DNA of 64,000 bases from contig NZ_AQVE01000005.1 in NCBI RefSeq assembly GCF_000371925.1, forward strand, positions 62,001 through 126,000, read 5' to 3'. Below are positions 27,847 to 36,689 of this stretch, piece by piece; within the stretch, counting starts at the first letter, position 1; each line of letters starts with the position of its first letter. The notes below the pieces were generated by a model. It had not been told where the DNA came from. It searched no databases and was given only the letters and a program-made list of their open reading frames with translations. Both the position numbers and the translations under genes were made by a program. Source of the stretch: Thiolinea disciformis DSM 14473. GTDB taxonomy: Bacteria; Pseudomonadota; Gammaproteobacteria; Thiotrichales; Thiotrichaceae.

Positions 27847-28796
27847 TGCCGAATCCTAGCTGGCGTCCTTCCGCCACTTTTCATGCACTCAAAGCGCGCG
27901 CTTGCTTAAATGAGCAAATACGCGCGTTTTTTGCTGAACGGGGAGTATTGGAAGTCGAAACGCCTGCACTCTCACAAGCGGGCACAACCGATCCCGCCTT
28001 AGCCAGTTTTAGTGTAGTGTTACCCGAGGGTAGGCGCTATTTGCATACTTCGCCTGAGTATCCCATGAAACGCTTATTGGCCAATGGTAGTGGTGATATT
28101 TATCAGTTATGCAAAGTATGGCGTGACGATGAATATGGACGCCGCCATAATCCAGAATTTACCATGCTGGAATATTATCGCGTCGGCTTCACTTATCAGC
28201 GTTTAATGCAGGAAGTGGCTCAGCTACTACAGCTCTTAATTCCGCATTTGCAGCCTGAACCTGATATTTTAACCTATCGTGAGAGCTTTCTACATTATTT
28301 AGCTATCGATCCCTATACAGCGAGCGATACAGCATTAGCCGCTTGTGCCAAACAACAAGGCCTAGAGGTGCAAAGTGATTTGTCGCGCCAAGCTTGGTAT
28401 GACCTGTTATTTACACACTGTATTGAACCCAATTTCGCCCCCGATCGCTTAAGCTTTATTTATCATTACCCCGCCGAGCAAGCCGCTTTAGCGCGTGTAA
28501 AACAAGAACAAGGCTATTGGGTGGCAGAGCGTTTTGAGGTTTATTGCGGCGCAATGGAGTTGGGCAATGGCTATCAAGAACAGCAGAACCCTGTGGCTAA
28601 TCGGCACACCCTAATCCACGGCAATCAGCAGCGTAAGACCGCGGTGACAGTGGATGAGCGCTTTTTAAGCGCACTTGAATTAGGGAAATTACCCTTCTGC
28701 GCAGGCGTTGCGATTGGCGTGGATCGCGTCTTGCTATGCCGTTTGCGCGAAAAACACTTACAACACATTATTAGTTTTGCGTGGGAACTGGCATAA
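27846..28796 (+). CDS. epmA: EF-P--(R)-beta-lysine ligase EpmA
   Basis: 316 aa. A truncated class II lysyl-tRNA synthetase paralogue without the anticodon-binding domain. Motif 2 (KVWRDDEYGRRHNPEFTMLEYY) and motif 3 (GVAIGVDRVLL) are intact. It activates beta-lysine and joins it to K34 of EF-P. It overlaps efp by one base; with epmB next door, the lysylation pathway is complete except for the hydroxylase EpmC, not seen in this window. Confidence 0.96.
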   Translation: MPNPSWRPSATFHALKARACLNEQIRAFFAERGVLEVETPALSQAGTTDPALASFSVVLPEGRRYLHTSPEYPMKRLLANGSGDIYQLCKVWRDDEYGRRHNPEFTMLEYYRVGFTYQRLMQEVAQLLQLLIPHLQPEPDILTYRESFLHYLAIDPYTASDTALAACAKQQGLEVQSDLSRQAWYDLLFTHCIEPNFAPDRLSFIYHYPAEQAALARVKQEQGYWVAERFEVYCGAMELGNGYQEQQNPVANRHTLIHGNQQRKTAVTVDERFLSALELGKLPFCAGVAIGVDRVLLCRLREKHLQHIISFAWELA

Positions 28797-28874
28797 TAGC
28801 GCGCGCTTGCGGCACACTGCGTATCAATTAGGCAGAAACCGCCTCTTGTTTTGATGTTTACACGGAGTAATACC

Positions 28875-29207
28875 ATGAGTTTTTTGATTTCGGATGCTTA
28901 TGCGCAACAAGCAGGTGCGGGGCCCGTAGGCGGCGGCTTGGAGCTAGTACTTATGATGCTGGTCTTCTTCGGCATTATGTACTTTATGATTATTCGCCCC
29001 CAGCAGAAACGCCAAAAAGATCATAAAACTATGTTAGCAGCCTTAAATAAAGGGGATGAAATCGTCACCAATGGCGGCGTATTAGGCAAAATCGCACAGG
29101 TTGGGGATAACTTTATCCAACTTGAAATTGCTGATGGGGTACAAGTAAAAATACAAAAGAACGCAATTGCCAGTGTCATGCCAAAAGGCACGATCAAGGG
29201 CGCATAA
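28875..29207 (+). CDS. yajC: Preprotein translocase subunit YajC
   Basis: 110 aa from the ATG at 28875 (CGGAG upstream); the frame is open to a TTG at 28851, which I reject. One transmembrane helix (LELVLMMLVFFGIMYFMIIRP) and the conserved RPQQKRQKDHKTMLAALNKGDEIVTNGGV region. YajC associates with SecDF and SecYEG in the inner membrane. It starts the yajC-secD-secF cluster. Confidence 0.96.
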   Translation: MSFLISDAYAQQAGAGPVGGGLELVLMMLVFFGIMYFMIIRPQQKRQKDHKTMLAALNKGDEIVTNGGVLGKIAQVGDNFIQLEIADGVQVKIQKNAIASVMPKGTIKGA

Positions 29208-29277
29208 TTTTTTCCAACGTTTCCCCTAAGCTTGTGTCACACCGCAAGCTAGGGGCTTGTTGCAATGGAACATAACA

Positions 29278-31137
29278 ATGAATCGCTATCCTTTATGGAA
29301 GTACGCGCTTGTTTTCGGCGCTTTCTTTATTAGCTTAATTTACGCACTTCCGAATCTTTATCCTTCTGATCCGGCGTTGCAAATTAGTCCGGTGCACGAA
29401 CGTCCTCTCGATCAAGCAGTGATCGACAAGCTCACACAGGATTTGACTGCGCAAAAACTCCTGCCCAAAACGACTGAATTTAATACCAAGCAAACACTCA
29501 TTCGCTTTAATGATACGGAAACCCAATTACGTGCCGCAGAAGAGGCCAAAAAATCCTTGGGGAATGAATATATTGTAGCGATGAATTTAGCACCCTCTAC
29601 CCCAAAATGGCTAAGCGCTTTAGGGGCAAAGCCGATGTTCTTGGGCTTGGATCTACGCGGTGGGGTGCATTTTCTTCTCGAAGTGGATATGCCTGCAGCA
29701 CGGCAAAAAGCGTTGGCGCGTTATGAGGAAGAGTTTCGGGATGTCATGCGCGAAGCTAAGCTCGCCTACTTAGGGGTAGCCATTGAAAATGATGCAGTGA
29801 ATGTCAAATTCAAAACACCTGAAGATCGCACGGCTGCTTTGAAAGAACTGCAAAAAACTTATCAGTCGGATTTAATTTTCCAAGATGGCACCGCTAGCGA
29901 TACCGTTAGTTTAGTCGCCACCATGTCGCCTACGCACTTAGCTAATATTGAAACCTTTGCACTACAACAGAACATTACCACCCTCCGCAAACGGGTTAAT
30001 GAATTAGGGGTATCTGAGCCTATTATTCAGCAACAAGGTGCAGGTCGTATTGTCGTGCAATTACCCGGCATTCAAGATTCGGCACAAGCGAAAAATATTC
30101 TAGGCGCGACAGCGACCTTAGAATTTCGCTTGGTCGATGATTCGGGAGCAAGCGCCACTGAAGCGGCTGCGACAAAACGTATTCCCATGGGCACACAATT
30201 GTATAAAGAACGGAATGGCAGTCCGATTTTATTGAAGCGCCAAGTGATGCTCACCGGTGATTCGATTACCGATGCTAGCGCGGGTTTTGACCAAAATAAC
30301 CGCCCTTCCGTTAATGTAGTGTTGGATGCGCAAGGCGCCAATCGCTTTAGCAAAGTTACGGGTGAAAACGTACAAAAACCCATGGCGGTGGTGTTTATTG
30401 AAAGCAAAATTCAAGAAACCCAAGTCGAAGGGAAAACCGTTCGGACCCCAATTAAAACCGAGGAAGTCATCAATGTTGCGACCATTCAAGAGCAATTAAG
30501 TAAGCGCTTCCAAATTACCGGTTTAGATTCGCCCACCGAAGCCAATAATTTAGCACTTTTATTACGTGCAGGTGCCTTGGCTGCGCCTTTATACATTGTG
30601 GAAGAGCGCACGGTTGGCCCTAATTTAGGTCAAGAGAATATTGATAAAGGCTTTATCTCTGGCTTAATTGGCTGTGGCTTAGTCATGCTCTTTATGGCAG
30701 TGGCTTATCGTATGTTCGGTTTAATTGCGAATGCAGCTTTAATTATCAACGTGGTGATGTTGATTGCTGCCATGTCGATTATTCAAGCAACACTAACGGT
30801 TCCCGGCATAGCGGGTATTGTGTTAACGCTGGGTATGGCAGTGGATGCCAATGTGTTAATAAATGAGCGTATTAAAGAAGAGTTAGCGAATAAAGTACCG
30901 ATACAAACCGCGATTAGCCGTGGTTATTCGCAAGCCTCTGATACCATCTTCGACGCTAACTTGACCACCTTGATTGCCGCGATTGCTTTATTCGCCTTTG
31001 GTACCGGACCGATTAAAGGCTTCGCAGTTACGTTAGCGATTGGTATTTTCACGACCATGTTTACAGCAGTCATGGGTAGCCGTGCCATTGTGAATTTACT
31101 GTATGGCGGTCGTCGCCTCGATAAATTGAGCATCTAG
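29278..31137 (+). CDS. secD: Protein translocase subunit SecD
   Basis: 619 aa from the ATG at 29278 (a TTG at 29257 is in frame upstream). The first transmembrane helix is followed by the large periplasmic P1 region, which includes the signature GLDLRGGVHFLLEVD. The RND-like membrane half (about 450-610) has TLGMAVDANVLINERIKEE, with the Asp used in proton transfer. SecDF uses the proton gradient to pull proteins through SecYEG. secF follows 11 bp downstream. Confidence 0.97.
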   Translation: MNRYPLWKYALVFGAFFISLIYALPNLYPSDPALQISPVHERPLDQAVIDKLTQDLTAQKLLPKTTEFNTKQTLIRFNDTETQLRAAEEAKKSLGNEYIVAMNLAPSTPKWLSALGAKPMFLGLDLRGGVHFLLEVDMPAARQKALARYEEEFRDVMREAKLAYLGVAIENDAVNVKFKTPEDRTAALKELQKTYQSDLIFQDGTASDTVSLVATMSPTHLANIETFALQQNITTLRKRVNELGVSEPIIQQQGAGRIVVQLPGIQDSAQAKNILGATATLEFRLVDDSGASATEAAATKRIPMGTQLYKERNGSPILLKRQVMLTGDSITDASAGFDQNNRPSVNVVLDAQGANRFSKVTGENVQKPMAVVFIESKIQETQVEGKTVRTPIKTEEVINVATIQEQLSKRFQITGLDSPTEANNLALLLRAGALAAPLYIVEERTVGPNLGQENIDKGFISGLIGCGLVMLFMAVAYRMFGLIANAALIINVVMLIAAMSIIQATLTVPGIAGIVLTLGMAVDANVLINERIKEELANKVPIQTAISRGYSQASDTIFDANLTTLIAAIALFAFGTGPIKGFAVTLAIGIFTTMFTAVMGSRAIVNLLYGGRRLDKLSI

Positions 31138-31148
31138 GAGATTACGCT

Positions 31149-32096
31149 ATGCTAACTAAGAAACTTATTGATTTCATGGGCTTGCGTAATCGTCGGATTG
31201 CTGCCGCCCTTTCGATATTTTTTATTATTGCGTCACTAATATTAATTGTAGTGCGCGGCCTCAATTTAGGTATCGATTTCACGGGCGGCACGGTCATGGA
31301 GGTTGCCTACCCAAGTAGTAAAGCGCCTGATGAAGTACGTCAATTGCTTGCAAAGAATGGCTATCAGGGCATTGTGCAAAACTTCGGTAGTAGCCGTGAC
31401 ATTATGATTCGCCTCACCCCTAAAAAAGGTGAAAATAATGAATCGCCCGAAGCACGTGCAGCGTTAAGCGAAAAAATGACGGCCATTCTAAAAAGTGAAA
31501 CGCCGAATGTTGAAGTAAAACGTGTTGATTTCGTGGGTCCGCAGGTCGGCGATGAATTACGTGAGCAAGGTGGCTTAGCCTTTTTAGTGACCTTGGGTGG
31601 CATTATGCTCTATGTCGCCTTCCGTTTTGAGTATCGTTTTGCGGTTGCAGCTATTGCCTCCTTATTACATGACGCTGTTGTGACTGTTGGCTTCTTTGCT
31701 CTCACTCAACTCGAATTTGATTTATCTGTCCTTGCGGCTGTATTGGCGATTCTGGGCTATTCGATTAATGACACCATTGTTATTTTCGACCGAGAACGAG
31801 AAAACTTCCGTAAGCTGCGTACTGAAACCGTGACTAATGTCTTGAATATCTCGATCAATGAAACCTTAGTGCGTACCATTATGACCTCCTTCGCTACTTT
31901 GATTGTAGTGGTCGCCATTTATGTTTTTGGTAGTGATGCTACGCGCAATTTCTCTTTGGCTTTAATCGTTGGTATTATTAGTGGTGTTTACTCTACCATT
32001 TATATTGCCAGCAGTATGTTGATTACGATGGGTATTAGTAAGGAATCCCTCATTCCGCCTGAGCGCAAAGATGAAGAATTGGATGCTATGCCCTAA
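31149..32096 (+). CDS. secF: Protein translocase subunit SecF
   Basis: 315 aa. SecF signature blocks: GIDFTGGTVMEVAYP in the periplasmic loop and LGYSINDTIVIFDRERENFR in the membrane region. Six transmembrane segments. It ends the yajC-secD-secF operon; a strong terminator follows at 32114. Confidence 0.97.
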   Translation: MLTKKLIDFMGLRNRRIAAALSIFFIIASLILIVVRGLNLGIDFTGGTVMEVAYPSSKAPDEVRQLLAKNGYQGIVQNFGSSRDIMIRLTPKKGENNESPEARAALSEKMTAILKSETPNVEVKRVDFVGPQVGDELREQGGLAFLVTLGGIMLYVAFRFEYRFAVAAIASLLHDAVVTVGFFALTQLEFDLSVLAAVLAILGYSINDTIVIFDRERENFRKLRTETVTNVLNISINETLVRTIMTSFATLIVVVAIYVFGSDATRNFSLALIVGIISGVYSTIYIASSMLITMGISKESLIPPERKDEELDAMP

Positions 32097-32113
32097 GCAT
32101 TAGCATGTCCTAC

Positions 32114-32139
32114 AAAGCCCAGCTTGCTGGGCTTTTTTT
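32114..32139 (+). terminator. Terminator of the yajC-secD-secF operon
   Basis: AAAGCCCAG (32114-32122) pairs with CTGGGCTTT around a CTTG loop and is followed by seven T residues (32133-32139). It lies just after secF and slightly overlaps the end of the convergent rluA gene. Confidence 0.88.
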
Positions 32140-32803
32140 ATGGCATGAAAAAATCTTGTGCCGGTGCATAAAAACTTAAGAAGTTGGCTGTGATTGGATG
32201 AGTAAAACCTAAATAATAAGCGTGGAGTAATAAGCGTGTAGATTGCTGATAAACTTCAGGTATTGCATACAATTCATCCCCCAAAATCGCATGACCCAAA
32301 CTTGCTAAATGCACGCGCAATTGATGAGAACGTCCCGTTAAAGGCTGTAAATCCACCCCACTTATATTTCGATCTGGATCAAACCACTGTTTTTGATATA
32401 AAGTTTGTGAAGGCTTGCCGTTTAAAAAATCAACTTTCTGGCGTGGTCGATTAGGCCAATCAGTCAGTAAGGGCAAATCAATCGCGCCCTGACTAGGATA
32501 AATATTACCCGTCACAAGCGCCTGATACTTTTTGCTCACTAAGCGTTTTTGAAATTGGATGCTTAAAGCACGCTCCATCTCAACACCCCGAGCCAACACC
32601 ACTAAACCCGAAGTCCCCATATCTAAACGATGTACGGTGCGTACATCCGTGTAGACCTCACCCACCCTACTCCATAAACAATCTTGCTTTTCAACACCCC
32701 GACCCGGCACTGACAATAAACCAGCCGGTTTATTCACTACAATAAGAAAATCATCAACATAGACGCAGTTGAGACCATGATTAGGAGGGGGCTGATAAGA
32801 CAT
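32138..32803 (-). CDS. rluA: RluA-family pseudouridine synthase
   Basis: 221 aa. The catalytic Asp is D61 in HRLDMGTSGL. The compact size, the absence of an S4 domain and the N-terminal VYVDDFLIVVNKPAGLLSVPGRG fit RluA itself, which modifies U746 of 23S rRNA and U32 of some tRNAs, rather than RluC or RluD. LTGRSHQLRVHLASLGHAILGDELY is the conserved C-terminal block. Convergent with secF. Confidence 0.9.
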   Translation of the reverse strand: MSYQPPPNHGLNCVYVDDFLIVVNKPAGLLSVPGRGVEKQDCLWSRVGEVYTDVRTVHRLDMGTSGLVVLARGVEMERALSIQFQKRLVSKKYQALVTGNIYPSQGAIDLPLLTDWPNRPRQKVDFLNGKPSQTLYQKQWFDPDRNISGVDLQPLTGRSHQLRVHLASLGHAILGDELYAIPEVYQQSTRLLLHAYYLGFTHPITANFLSFYAPAQDFFMP

Positions 32804-32939
32804 GTGAATTTATAACATAGAGTATGGGGCGCTATACTAGCTTGAAACAGGTGCAACCGATAGTCTTATGGCTATAGTCATTTAATACAACTATGGTAGT
32901 ATAAGTTACAAATATAACAAATTCTATCTGGCTGACGCT

Positions 32940-33299
32940 ATGCACCCATTTAATACCGAAACCTATACCGCACTCCAAGAAGCTTTAGGTGAAGAAGGCT
33001 TCACGGCTGTTTTAGCAAGTTTCCAAAGCGATACCGAACACTTAATGAAACAAATCGGTACGGCTTTAACCGCTCATCAGGCAGAACAAGTTGGTCAATT
33101 TTGTCACCAACTCAAATCTACCAGTCAAGCCCTCGGTGCCATGTCTTTCGCACAGGCTATTATTCAATTAGAGAACTATCGTCATCACCAAGATCAAGCA
33201 CGCGCACGTAAGGATTATCTGCAGGCTTTGGAAGAATTTCATCTCCTTAACCAGTGGCTAGCGCAAGCATCCAGCCCAGCAACTAGCGCGACACCCTAA
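32940..33299 (+). CDS. HPt-domain phosphotransfer protein
   Basis: 119 aa. A four-helix HPt domain with the phosphorylatable His in FCHQLKSTSQALGA (H56, with K59 at +3). It stands alone and is followed with no gap (TAA then ATG) by the H-NOX-like gene and then the hybrid kinase. It likely takes phosphate from the receiver of that kinase and passes it to a response regulator outside the window. Confidence 0.85.
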   Translation: MHPFNTETYTALQEALGEEGFTAVLASFQSDTEHLMKQIGTALTAHQAEQVGQFCHQLKSTSQALGAMSFAQAIIQLENYRHHQDQARARKDYLQALEEFHLLNQWLAQASSPATSATP

Positions 33300-33842
33300 A
33301 TGAAAGGTATTTTCTTCACAACATTTCTCGAAATGGTAGAACAACTTTATTCAGCGAATATGGTTGATGATATTATTGCAAAATCGAATTTACCCTCTGA
33401 AGGGGCTTATACTACTGTTGGAAGTTATCACCATAGTGAACTCGTTTCATTAGTGCATACCTTATCTACGTTAACAGGCGAATCATTAAACTACATATTA
33501 TCCCAATATGGCGCTCATATTTTTCATGAGCTATTTAAGCTAAACGCGCATTTTTTCAAAAAACGTGAAACTGCTTTCGATCTATTGGAATCACTAAATA
33601 TTTATGTTGAAGTAGAAATATTAAAGCTCTATCCGAATGAGCGAATGCCCTCATTTCAAACTAAACGCCTAGACACGAATCGCCTTTTATTCACTTACCG
33701 CTCTCCTCATGCTTTTTTAGTGGTTATTGAAGGTTTTTTACAAGCTTGTTTTAAATACTACAATACGAGTGCCCAAATGGTAGTCCACGATCACAAGCCG
33801 CTTAATGGTGCACATGCTGACTTTGAAATCATCTTACAATAG
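33300..33842 (+). CDS. H-NOX-like (HNOB) protein with altered heme-binding residues
   Basis: 180 aa, standard H-NOX length. The fold is recognisable: MKGIFFTTFLEMVEQLYS at the start, SYHHSELVSLVHTLSTLTG, and LFTYRSPHAFLVVIEGFLQACFKYYN. H-NOX proteins bind heme through a His near residue 103 (VIHLEVNKLY in Shewanella) and a Y-x-S-x-R motif. Here, aligned by eye, the His position is Glu104 (YVEVEILKLY) and the motif reads Y-R-S-P-H, so the Arg is also lost. The protein therefore probably does not bind heme in the usual way, or binds another ligand. Being sandwiched between HPt and hybrid kinase genes, it should regulate the kinase, as H-NOX proteins do. Confidence 0.85.
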   Translation: MKGIFFTTFLEMVEQLYSANMVDDIIAKSNLPSEGAYTTVGSYHHSELVSLVHTLSTLTGESLNYILSQYGAHIFHELFKLNAHFFKKRETAFDLLESLNIYVEVEILKLYPNERMPSFQTKRLDTNRLLFTYRSPHAFLVVIEGFLQACFKYYNTSAQMVVHDHKPLNGAHADFEIILQ

Positions 33843-33847
33843 TCATC

Positions 33848-35647
33848 ATGGATCAAAGCGACGCTATTAAACGCCTACAACAACGCTTATATCGCGAGCG
33901 TAAAGCGCGCCAAGAAGCTGAACGGCTATTAGAAGATAAAAGCCGTGAATTGTATTACACCAACCAAGAATTACGTCAGCTTGCTGAATCTTTGGAAGAA
34001 AAAGTCGTTCAGCGTACTCAAGAACTAGTGTCAGCACGCGATACTGCCTTAAAGGCAGATCGTGCTAAAACTAATTTCCTAGCAACCATGAGTCATGAGA
34101 TCCGTACTCCGATGAATGGTATTATTGGAATGGCTACTTTATTAAAAGGCAGCCAATTACTACCAGATCAAATACGCCAAGTCGATACGATTTTAAATAC
34201 TTCCTTATCACTACTTAGCCTCATTAATGACATTCTCGACTTATCGCGCCTCAATGCTGATAGGCTTGAATTAATTCAGGAGGAATTTGATCTTTGCCAA
34301 CATATCTCTGCTATTTTAGAAACCCTAGATGGTATTGCTAGCCAAAAACAATTAGAGCTAGTCAGTATTATACACCATGATGTGCCCGCTATTTTATATG
34401 GTGATTCGGCTCGCTTACGGCAAATCCTTACCAATCTAATTGGAAATGCGCTGAAATTTACCAAGCAAGGTTATACTGCTCTACGTATTAAACGTTCTAA
34501 ACACGCGCAGATGTTGCGCTTTGAAATAGAAGATAGCGGCTGTGGTATTCCAGAAGATCGCATGAATGATTTATTCAAGACCTTCAGCCAAATAAGACCA
34601 GAAGATCAGCATAATCAAAGTGGTACTGGTTTAGGTCTCGCCATTACTCAAAAATTAGTTAATTTAATGCACGGCAAAATTGGCGTGTATAGTGAACTGG
34701 ATAAAGGAACAACCTTTTGGTTTGAATTACCCTTACTTAAGACTGAAGCTAAAGTCGTTCAAGCGTTGGCTTTAAAACCCTGTCCGGAAATCCGCTGTAT
34801 TATATTAACGGACTCACCTTTACAAGGGCGTCTTTTATTCGAGCAACTCCAACAATTACAATTAAAATCTATTGAAATTGCGTTTGATTTAAAGACTGTA
34901 GAGAAACTTATCCAACAGCAAACATATGATTGGTTATTATCTATCCCACAAAACTGCACAGACACACAATGGAATCAATGTAACCAATTACATTCTCTAG
35001 CCCAACGCTTCAAAGATCGTATTAAACACCTTGCGCATTTAACTGGACAATCTGTTTATTGCCCCTGCCCCAATGGGTCGGCAAATTTTAAACATTATGC
35101 TAATGATTACCACATTCTACATAAACCGGTCACACCGCTAAAACTATCTCAACTTTTTCATAACGAAGGCGTTCAAGCCAACACGCAGCCCAACGATAAC
35201 GAAAAATTTCAACAACAAAAACGTTTAAATATCTTGGTGGTAGAAGATAATAAGGTGAATCAGTTAGTAGCAAACGGCTTATTAGCGCGCTTGGGTCATC
35301 ATGTCACTATATTAGACAATGGCGCAAAAGCACTCACTGAACTGGCCGAGAACAGAAGCTTTGACTTGATTTTGATGGATGTACAGATGCCAGTCATGGG
35401 TGGCGTAGAAGCGACGATGAAGATTCGCAGCACCTATGCAGATTGGCCAATACCCATTTTAGCGTTAACGGCCAATGTCTTGCCGGAAGATCAAGAACAC
35501 TATATTCAATCGGGCATGAATGCGTGTTTATTAAAACCTATCCAATTGAAAGAACTGGAAAAAGCCATTCAACGCTGGGGTTCTACTCAATCACTCGAGG
35601 TTCTGGCTCAAGCGCCAGCCCAAAGCGCACCTGTACTGACTGAATGA
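33848..35647 (+). CDS. Hybrid histidine kinase (HisKA-HATPase-pseudoREC-REC)
   Basis: 599 aa, no membrane segment, so cytosolic. Residues 1-70 are a coiled coil. The phosphoacceptor is H83 in MSHEIRTPMNGI. ATPase boxes are NLIGNALKFTKQG, EDSGCGIPE and GTGLGLAIT. Residues about 310-440 look like a degenerate receiver lacking the Asp pocket but ending in HKPVTPLKLSQLF. A complete receiver follows (459-580) with D511 in LMDVQMPVMGG. It is third in the HPt/H-NOX-like/kinase operon and is likely controlled by the H-NOX-like protein rather than by a sensor domain of its own. Its last 65 bp overlap the convergent murB gene. Confidence 0.93.
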   Translation: MDQSDAIKRLQQRLYRERKARQEAERLLEDKSRELYYTNQELRQLAESLEEKVVQRTQELVSARDTALKADRAKTNFLATMSHEIRTPMNGIIGMATLLKGSQLLPDQIRQVDTILNTSLSLLSLINDILDLSRLNADRLELIQEEFDLCQHISAILETLDGIASQKQLELVSIIHHDVPAILYGDSARLRQILTNLIGNALKFTKQGYTALRIKRSKHAQMLRFEIEDSGCGIPEDRMNDLFKTFSQIRPEDQHNQSGTGLGLAITQKLVNLMHGKIGVYSELDKGTTFWFELPLLKTEAKVVQALALKPCPEIRCIILTDSPLQGRLLFEQLQQLQLKSIEIAFDLKTVEKLIQQQTYDWLLSIPQNCTDTQWNQCNQLHSLAQRFKDRIKHLAHLTGQSVYCPCPNGSANFKHYANDYHILHKPVTPLKLSQLFHNEGVQANTQPNDNEKFQQQKRLNILVVEDNKVNQLVANGLLARLGHHVTILDNGAKALTELAENRSFDLILMDVQMPVMGGVEATMKIRSTYADWPIPILALTANVLPEDQEHYIQSGMNACLLKPIQLKELEKAIQRWGSTQSLEVLAQAPAQSAPVLTE

Positions 35648-36596
35648 TTTCCTGCGCAAACGCCCAAAGCTCTGTACCTGTTGCAGTACCATGATTGACT
35701 AATACTAAAGCGTGCTTCTCATAGGTTCCGGCATCTTTGACACGCTTCCCTTTCCAACCCAGTTGATCAATGAGCCAGCCGGCTGATAACTTCACTAAAC
35801 CATCCGCTTGTGGCCAAGCAGGCATGTTGGGGTAAGTTACTTTCAACTGCGCATAGTGCTCAGCACTAATTAAGGGGTTTTTGAAGAAACTTCCGGCATT
35901 ACCCAACACCGCAGGATCGGGCAATTTAGCTTGGCGGATAGCCATAATGGCATCGCTAATCAAGCGCGCACTTGGTTCTTGACCTTTTAAATACTCCGGC
36001 ACGCCTGCATAATCCAAGTGCCACACCGGCTTTTTCGGTAAACGAAAGGTAACGGAGGCAATCAACCAACGATTCGGCTCAATTGACTTAAAATAACTAT
36101 CCCGATAAGCAAATTGGCAAGCTTCTAAACTAAAATGACGCAATTCTGCGGTTTGCCAATCCAGCGCTAGCAACTCATGAAAACAATCTTTTAGTTCAAC
36201 CCCATAAGCACCTATATTCTGCATGGGCGCAGCGCCGACCGTCCCCGGAATGAGCGATAAATTCTCTAAACCCGCATAACCTTGCTCAATCGCCCAACGC
36301 ACGGTTTCATGCCAATTCTCGCCCGCCCCTGCACGTACATAGACATAGTCTTGATCTTCTGCTAATACGCTTCGTTCGCGCAAAGCTACCTTCACCACTA
36401 AACCGCGAAAATCCGATACAAACAGCATATTGCTGCCACCGCCCAGAAATAGCACTGGCAAATCCGGATAGGTTTTACGCCACTGCAAGACCGTGCGCAA
36501 ACCACCTAAAGTTGCGAGTGTACAAAAGTAACGGGCTTTGACATCCAAGCCGAAACTATTAAGCGATTTAAGCGATATATTTTCTAGGATTTTCAT
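35583..36596 (-). CDS. murB: UDP-N-acetylenolpyruvoylglucosamine reductase
   Basis: 337 aa, type I MurB. It reduces UDP-GlcNAc-enolpyruvate to UDP-MurNAc using FAD and NADPH. FAD-binding segments are VLFLGGGSNMLF and LSLIPGTVGAAPMQNIGAYG. Catalytic-region blocks are YRDSYFK and GNAGSFFKNP, and the C-terminal Glu lies in LEPEPRVIE. Its 3' end overlaps the coding end of the kinase gene by 65 bp on the opposite strand. The start is divergent from the FAD oxidase gene. Confidence 0.96.
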   Translation of the reverse strand: MKILENISLKSLNSFGLDVKARYFCTLATLGGLRTVLQWRKTYPDLPVLFLGGGSNMLFVSDFRGLVVKVALRERSVLAEDQDYVYVRAGAGENWHETVRWAIEQGYAGLENLSLIPGTVGAAPMQNIGAYGVELKDCFHELLALDWQTAELRHFSLEACQFAYRDSYFKSIEPNRWLIASVTFRLPKKPVWHLDYAGVPEYLKGQEPSARLISDAIMAIRQAKLPDPAVLGNAGSFFKNPLISAEHYAQLKVTYPNMPAWPQADGLVKLSAGWLIDQLGWKGKRVKDAGTYEKHALVLVNHGTATGTELWAFAQEIIQSVQVRFGLALEPEPRVIE

Positions 36597-36689
36597 GCGG
36601 CGCTATTGTGCGAGCTTGCACGAGCTTTGGCAATTCTTGCACGCAGCAATCTGCTATATTGAACTGCTTCAAAGCAATTAGGCTTGCAT

